In this document: one piece after another, positions 23,651 through 25,755 of the stretch | Layout of the letters: every line of letters starts with the position of its first letter | Position numbering within the stretch: position 1 is the stretch's first letter | NCBI GenBank assembly: GCA_949747935.1 | Contig: CATKHE010000187.1 | Location: forward strand, 1 to 25,755 | Source of the DNA: an uncultured Eubacteriales bacterium | Lineage (GTDB): Bacteria; Bacillota_A; Clostridia; Oscillospirales; Oscillospiraceae | Reading direction: 5' to 3' | DNA: 25,755 bases | The notes under the pieces: generated by a model | Database searches by the model: none | What the model saw: the letters and a program-made list of their open reading frames with translations, nothing else | What the model was told of the DNA's origin: nothing | Made by a program: the position numbers and the translations under genes

Positions 23651-23914
23651 ATGGTCAAACAAAAAATTTGTATCCAGAACAAGACCGGGCTGCATGCCCG
23701 CCCTGCCAACGAGTTTGTGAAAACAGCCGCTCAATATCCCTGTAAGGTGACGTTTCGCAAGGGGGAGAAGGCCTTTAACGGAAAATCCATTGTCAGTGTG
23801 CTCTCCGCTTGCGTAACATGCGGGACATCAATTGAGATTGTCTGCGACGGCGAACGGGAGGAGGAAGCTCTGCGGAGCTTGGTACAGGCTGTGGAGGCTG
23901 GACTGGGGGAATAA
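23651..23914 (+). CDS. ptsH: PTS phosphocarrier protein HPr
   Basis: The 87-residue HPr has the active His15 in TGLHARPA and the regulatory Ser46 in NGKSIVSVL, which HPr kinase phosphorylates in Bacillota. Both key residues are kept, so it can take part in catabolite control as well as transport. AAGGAGGA precedes ATG 23651. Encoded next to Enzyme I at the end of a substrate-specific operon, it may be dedicated to this permease or may be a general HPr. Confidence 0.93.
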   Translation: MVKQKICIQNKTGLHARPANEFVKTAAQYPCKVTFRKGEKAFNGKSIVSVLSACVTCGTSIEIVCDGEREEEALRSLVQAVEAGLGE

Positions 23915-23927
23915 AGGACGTGAGGAA

Positions 23928-25634
23928 ATGGCTGTGACCTATCAGGGAGTTTCAATTTCACCGGGGGCGGCCCTGGGTCGGGTTTTGGTCGTCCAGGAGA
24001 ATTCAATGGAGCTTCCACAATATAAGCCGGTGGAGCCGGCGGCGGAAATAGAGCGGTTTCGGCAGTGCCATGGCGCCGCCATCCAGGAGACCCGGGAGAT
24101 GCTGGAGAAAGCACGGGCGGGGCAGAACGGGGACGCGGAGGGAATTCTGGACGCCCAGCTCACCCTTTTGATGGATGAATACGCTGTGGTCGAGCCCATT
24201 GAGGAGGCCATCGTTCAGGAGGGACTGAACCTGTTTCAGGCCGCAGGCCAGGTGTTTGAGGAGATTGCCGAAACCTTCCGCCAGGCTGACGATGAGTATA
24301 TGAGCCAGCGGGCCGCCGACGTGGAGGACATTTGTGGCCGGTTTCTGTCTCGGGGATTGGGACTGGGGCGACAGGATTACAGCAGTCTGCCCCAGGGGAC
24401 GGTTTTGGCCGCCCGGAGCCTGACGCCGTCAGACACAATAGGAATGGATCTGGAGCATGTTGCGGCGATTATTACGGAGCATGGGGGGTACTGCTCTCAT
24501 GTGGGTATTATTACCAGGAACCATGGAATTCCGTCGGTCAGCGGCCTGGAGGGAATTGTTTCCCTGCTCCAGGCGGGAGAAGAGGTGCTGGTCGACGGTG
24601 ATGAGGGGGCGGTCACCGCCGGATTGGGCGAGAGCGAGCGGGAGGCGTTTTACATTCTCCAACGGCAGAGGGAGGCGCGGGAGCGGGCCCTGGACCGGTT
24701 CCGAACCGCAGAGAGCCGCGCAGCGGACGGGGAGGCCGGCTTGATCTGTGCCAACATCGGGAGCGAAGCCGAGGCGGCGGGAGCGGCCGCGGCCGGCGCA
24801 GACGGGATCGGTCTGCTGCGCAGCGAGTTTCTCTATATGGGCTATGACCAGCTTCCTGATGAAGAGAGCCAGTTCCGGGCCTACCGCAGGGCGCTGGAGG
24901 ACATGGCCGGCCGGCCGGTGACCATTCGGACATTGGATATCGGCGGCGATAAGGAGCTCCCCGCCCTGCAGATGGAGCGGGAGGAGAACCCCTTTTTGGG
25001 CTGCCGGGCAATTCGTCTGTGCCTGTCACATCCGGATTTGTTCCATACACAGCTGCGGGCGCTTCTCCGGGCCAGCGTCTATGGCCGACTGCAAATATTA
25101 TTTCCGATGATCTCCTGCCTGGAGGAACTTCGGCAGGCGAAAGGGCTTCTGCTCCAGGTCAGAGAGGAGCTGGAGCAAGAAGGAATTCCCACTGCGCCTG
25201 TCCAGGTGGGGATGATGGTGGAGGTTCCATCCGCCGCCCTGCTGGCTGGTCATTTCGCCCAGGAGGTGGATTTTTTCTCCATTGGAACCAACGACCTGAT
25301 TCAGTATGCCTTAGCCTGTGAGCGGGGAAGCGCGAAGGTGGAGCACCTCTATTCCCCCTATCACCCGGCGGTGCTTCGGCTTATTGCCCTGGCCGCTGAA
25401 GGGGCCAGGGAAGCGGGAATTGAGTGTGGAATGTGCGGCGAAGCCGCCGCGGACCCCAGACTTCTGCCCCTGTTTTGGGGCATGGGAGTTCGGGAATTTT
25501 CCATGGCGCCCGCCGCAGTCACCAGAGCCAGAGCTGTTCTGTCCGGCGTAGACACTGCCGCTTGCCGTGAACTGGCCCGCAGGGCTCTGGACTGCGGAGA
25601 TGTAGAGAATGTAATAAAGCTTCTTGAGGTATAG
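23928..25634 (+). CDS. ptsI: PTS Enzyme I (phosphoenolpyruvate-protein phosphotransferase)
   Basis: The 568-residue enzyme starts the phosphate relay from PEP to HPr. The N-terminal domain begins GVSISPGAALG and carries the active His191 in GGYCSHVGIITRNHGIP. The C-terminal PEP-binding barrel has GIGLLRSEFLYM, IRTLDIGGDKELP, EENPFLGCRAIRLCL, MVEVPSAALLAG, SIGTNDLIQYALACERGS and the catalytic Cys503 in GMCGEAA. Length and motifs are canonical. The ATG at 23928 matches the family start; it lies 13 bases after the HPr stop. It is the last gene of the operon, followed by a perfect hairpin. Confidence 0.95.
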   Translation: MAVTYQGVSISPGAALGRVLVVQENSMELPQYKPVEPAAEIERFRQCHGAAIQETREMLEKARAGQNGDAEGILDAQLTLLMDEYAVVEPIEEAIVQEGLNLFQAAGQVFEEIAETFRQADDEYMSQRAADVEDICGRFLSRGLGLGRQDYSSLPQGTVLAARSLTPSDTIGMDLEHVAAIITEHGGYCSHVGIITRNHGIPSVSGLEGIVSLLQAGEEVLVDGDEGAVTAGLGESEREAFYILQRQREARERALDRFRTAESRAADGEAGLICANIGSEAEAAGAAAAGADGIGLLRSEFLYMGYDQLPDEESQFRAYRRALEDMAGRPVTIRTLDIGGDKELPALQMEREENPFLGCRAIRLCLSHPDLFHTQLRALLRASVYGRLQILFPMISCLEELRQAKGLLLQVREELEQEGIPTAPVQVGMMVEVPSAALLAGHFAQEVDFFSIGTNDLIQYALACERGSAKVEHLYSPYHPAVLRLIALAAEGAREAGIECGMCGEAAADPRLLPLFWGMGVREFSMAPAAVTRARAVLSGVDTAACRELARRALDCGDVENVIKLLEV

Positions 25635-25635
25635 A

Positions 25636-25661
25636 GAGGCGGCGCTGAAAAGCGCCGCCTC
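25636..25661 (+). terminator. Perfect hairpin after ptsI, probable terminator
   Basis: GAGGCGGCGCT (25636-25646) and AGCGCCGCCTC (25651-25661) form an 11-base-pair GC-rich stem with a GAAA tetraloop, one base after the stop codon. There is no T-run after it, so it may act as a 3'-end stabiliser rather than a full intrinsic terminator. Confidence 0.6.
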
Positions 25662-25676
25662 AGCTTGTCGAAAAAT

Positions 25677-25706
25677 GGCCTGTCTGGCTTCATAACCAGA
25701 CAGGCC
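25677..25706. terminator. Second hairpin, intrinsic-terminator-like on the minus strand
   Basis: GGCCTGTCTGG (25677-25687) pairs perfectly with CCAGACAGGCC (25696-25706) around an 8-base loop. Five A precede it, so on the minus strand it is followed by ATTTTT, the usual shape of a terminator for leftward transcription entering from outside the window. Confidence 0.6.
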
Positions 25707-25727
25707 GCAAAGTTAATGAGGGATAAA

Positions 25728-25755
25728 ATGTACGAAGTGGCAGTGGAGGAGGGAA
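25728..25755 (+). CDS. Possible start of the next gene (9 codons, cut by window edge)
   Basis: ATG at 25728 is preceded by GAGGGATAAA and opens a frame reading MYEVAVEEG to the window edge. Nothing more can be said, and it may be chance. The minus-strand terminator just before it argues that the neighbouring gene could instead be convergent. Confidence 0.2.

Overview
The window looks like a chromosomal segment of a GC-rich, anaerobic Bacillota bacterium, most likely an Oscillospiraceae-type gut Clostridium. The reasons are the dgt-dnaG-sigA order, strong AGGAGG-type ribosome binding sites, TTG and GTG starts, sigma-A-like promoters with 17-base spacers, and a redox complement built on ferredoxins with no visible oxygen-dependent respiratory genes. 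The genus cannot be fixed from the sequence alone. I see no rRNA, tRNA, insertion sequence, phage or CRISPR array.

Left part (1-8160, housekeeping). A truncated TetR gene leaves the window at the left edge, with its promoter and dyad operator. After a gene-free, AT-richer gap comes a co-directional set: dNTP triphosphohydrolase (dgt), primase (dnaG, TTG start) and the main sigma factor (sigA), whose start overlaps the end of dnaG. A 1,110-residue Sel1-repeat protein follows. It is built from 28 repeats, most of them arranged as a repeating three-type triad, and a hairpin lies after it.

Middle part (8160-13685, cell division and redox). Two good promoters precede ftsE-ftsX, followed by two tandem paralogous M23 (LytM) peptidases with coiled coils. 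A 33-residue membrane peptide gene with a perfect Shine-Dalgarno sits between them. The reading is FtsEX with the envelope hydrolases it would control. After a strong terminator comes a two-gene redox unit: a 2x[4Fe-4S] ferredoxin and a NapH-like polyferredoxin membrane protein. It converges on a Crp/Fnr-type regulator.

Right part (13650-25755, catabolic island). A leftward TetR regulator (DhaS-like) and a NagB-like sugar-phosphate enzyme are divergent from a twelve-gene rightward operon. The operon encodes a complete mannose-family PTS permease (EIIA, EIIB, EIIC, EIID), a membrane protein resembling a degenerate M28 peptidase, and a four-polypeptide HcnABC/opine-oxidase-like amine dehydrogenase: a [2Fe-2S] subunit, a FAD/NAD subunit with a ferredoxin tail, a BFD-type [2Fe-2S] subunit and a DAO-family catalytic subunit. 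A HAD phosphatase and dedicated HPr and Enzyme I complete it. Two matching dyads lie exactly the same distance upstream of the -35 boxes of the PTS and nagB-like promoters, so one regulator probably activates both. Joining a sugar PTS to a C-N bond-oxidising dehydrogenase and a NagB homologue with altered catalytic residues suggests uptake and breakdown of an N-substituted amino sugar or a sugar-amino acid adduct. The substrate is inference. This module is the best candidate here for an undescribed system.
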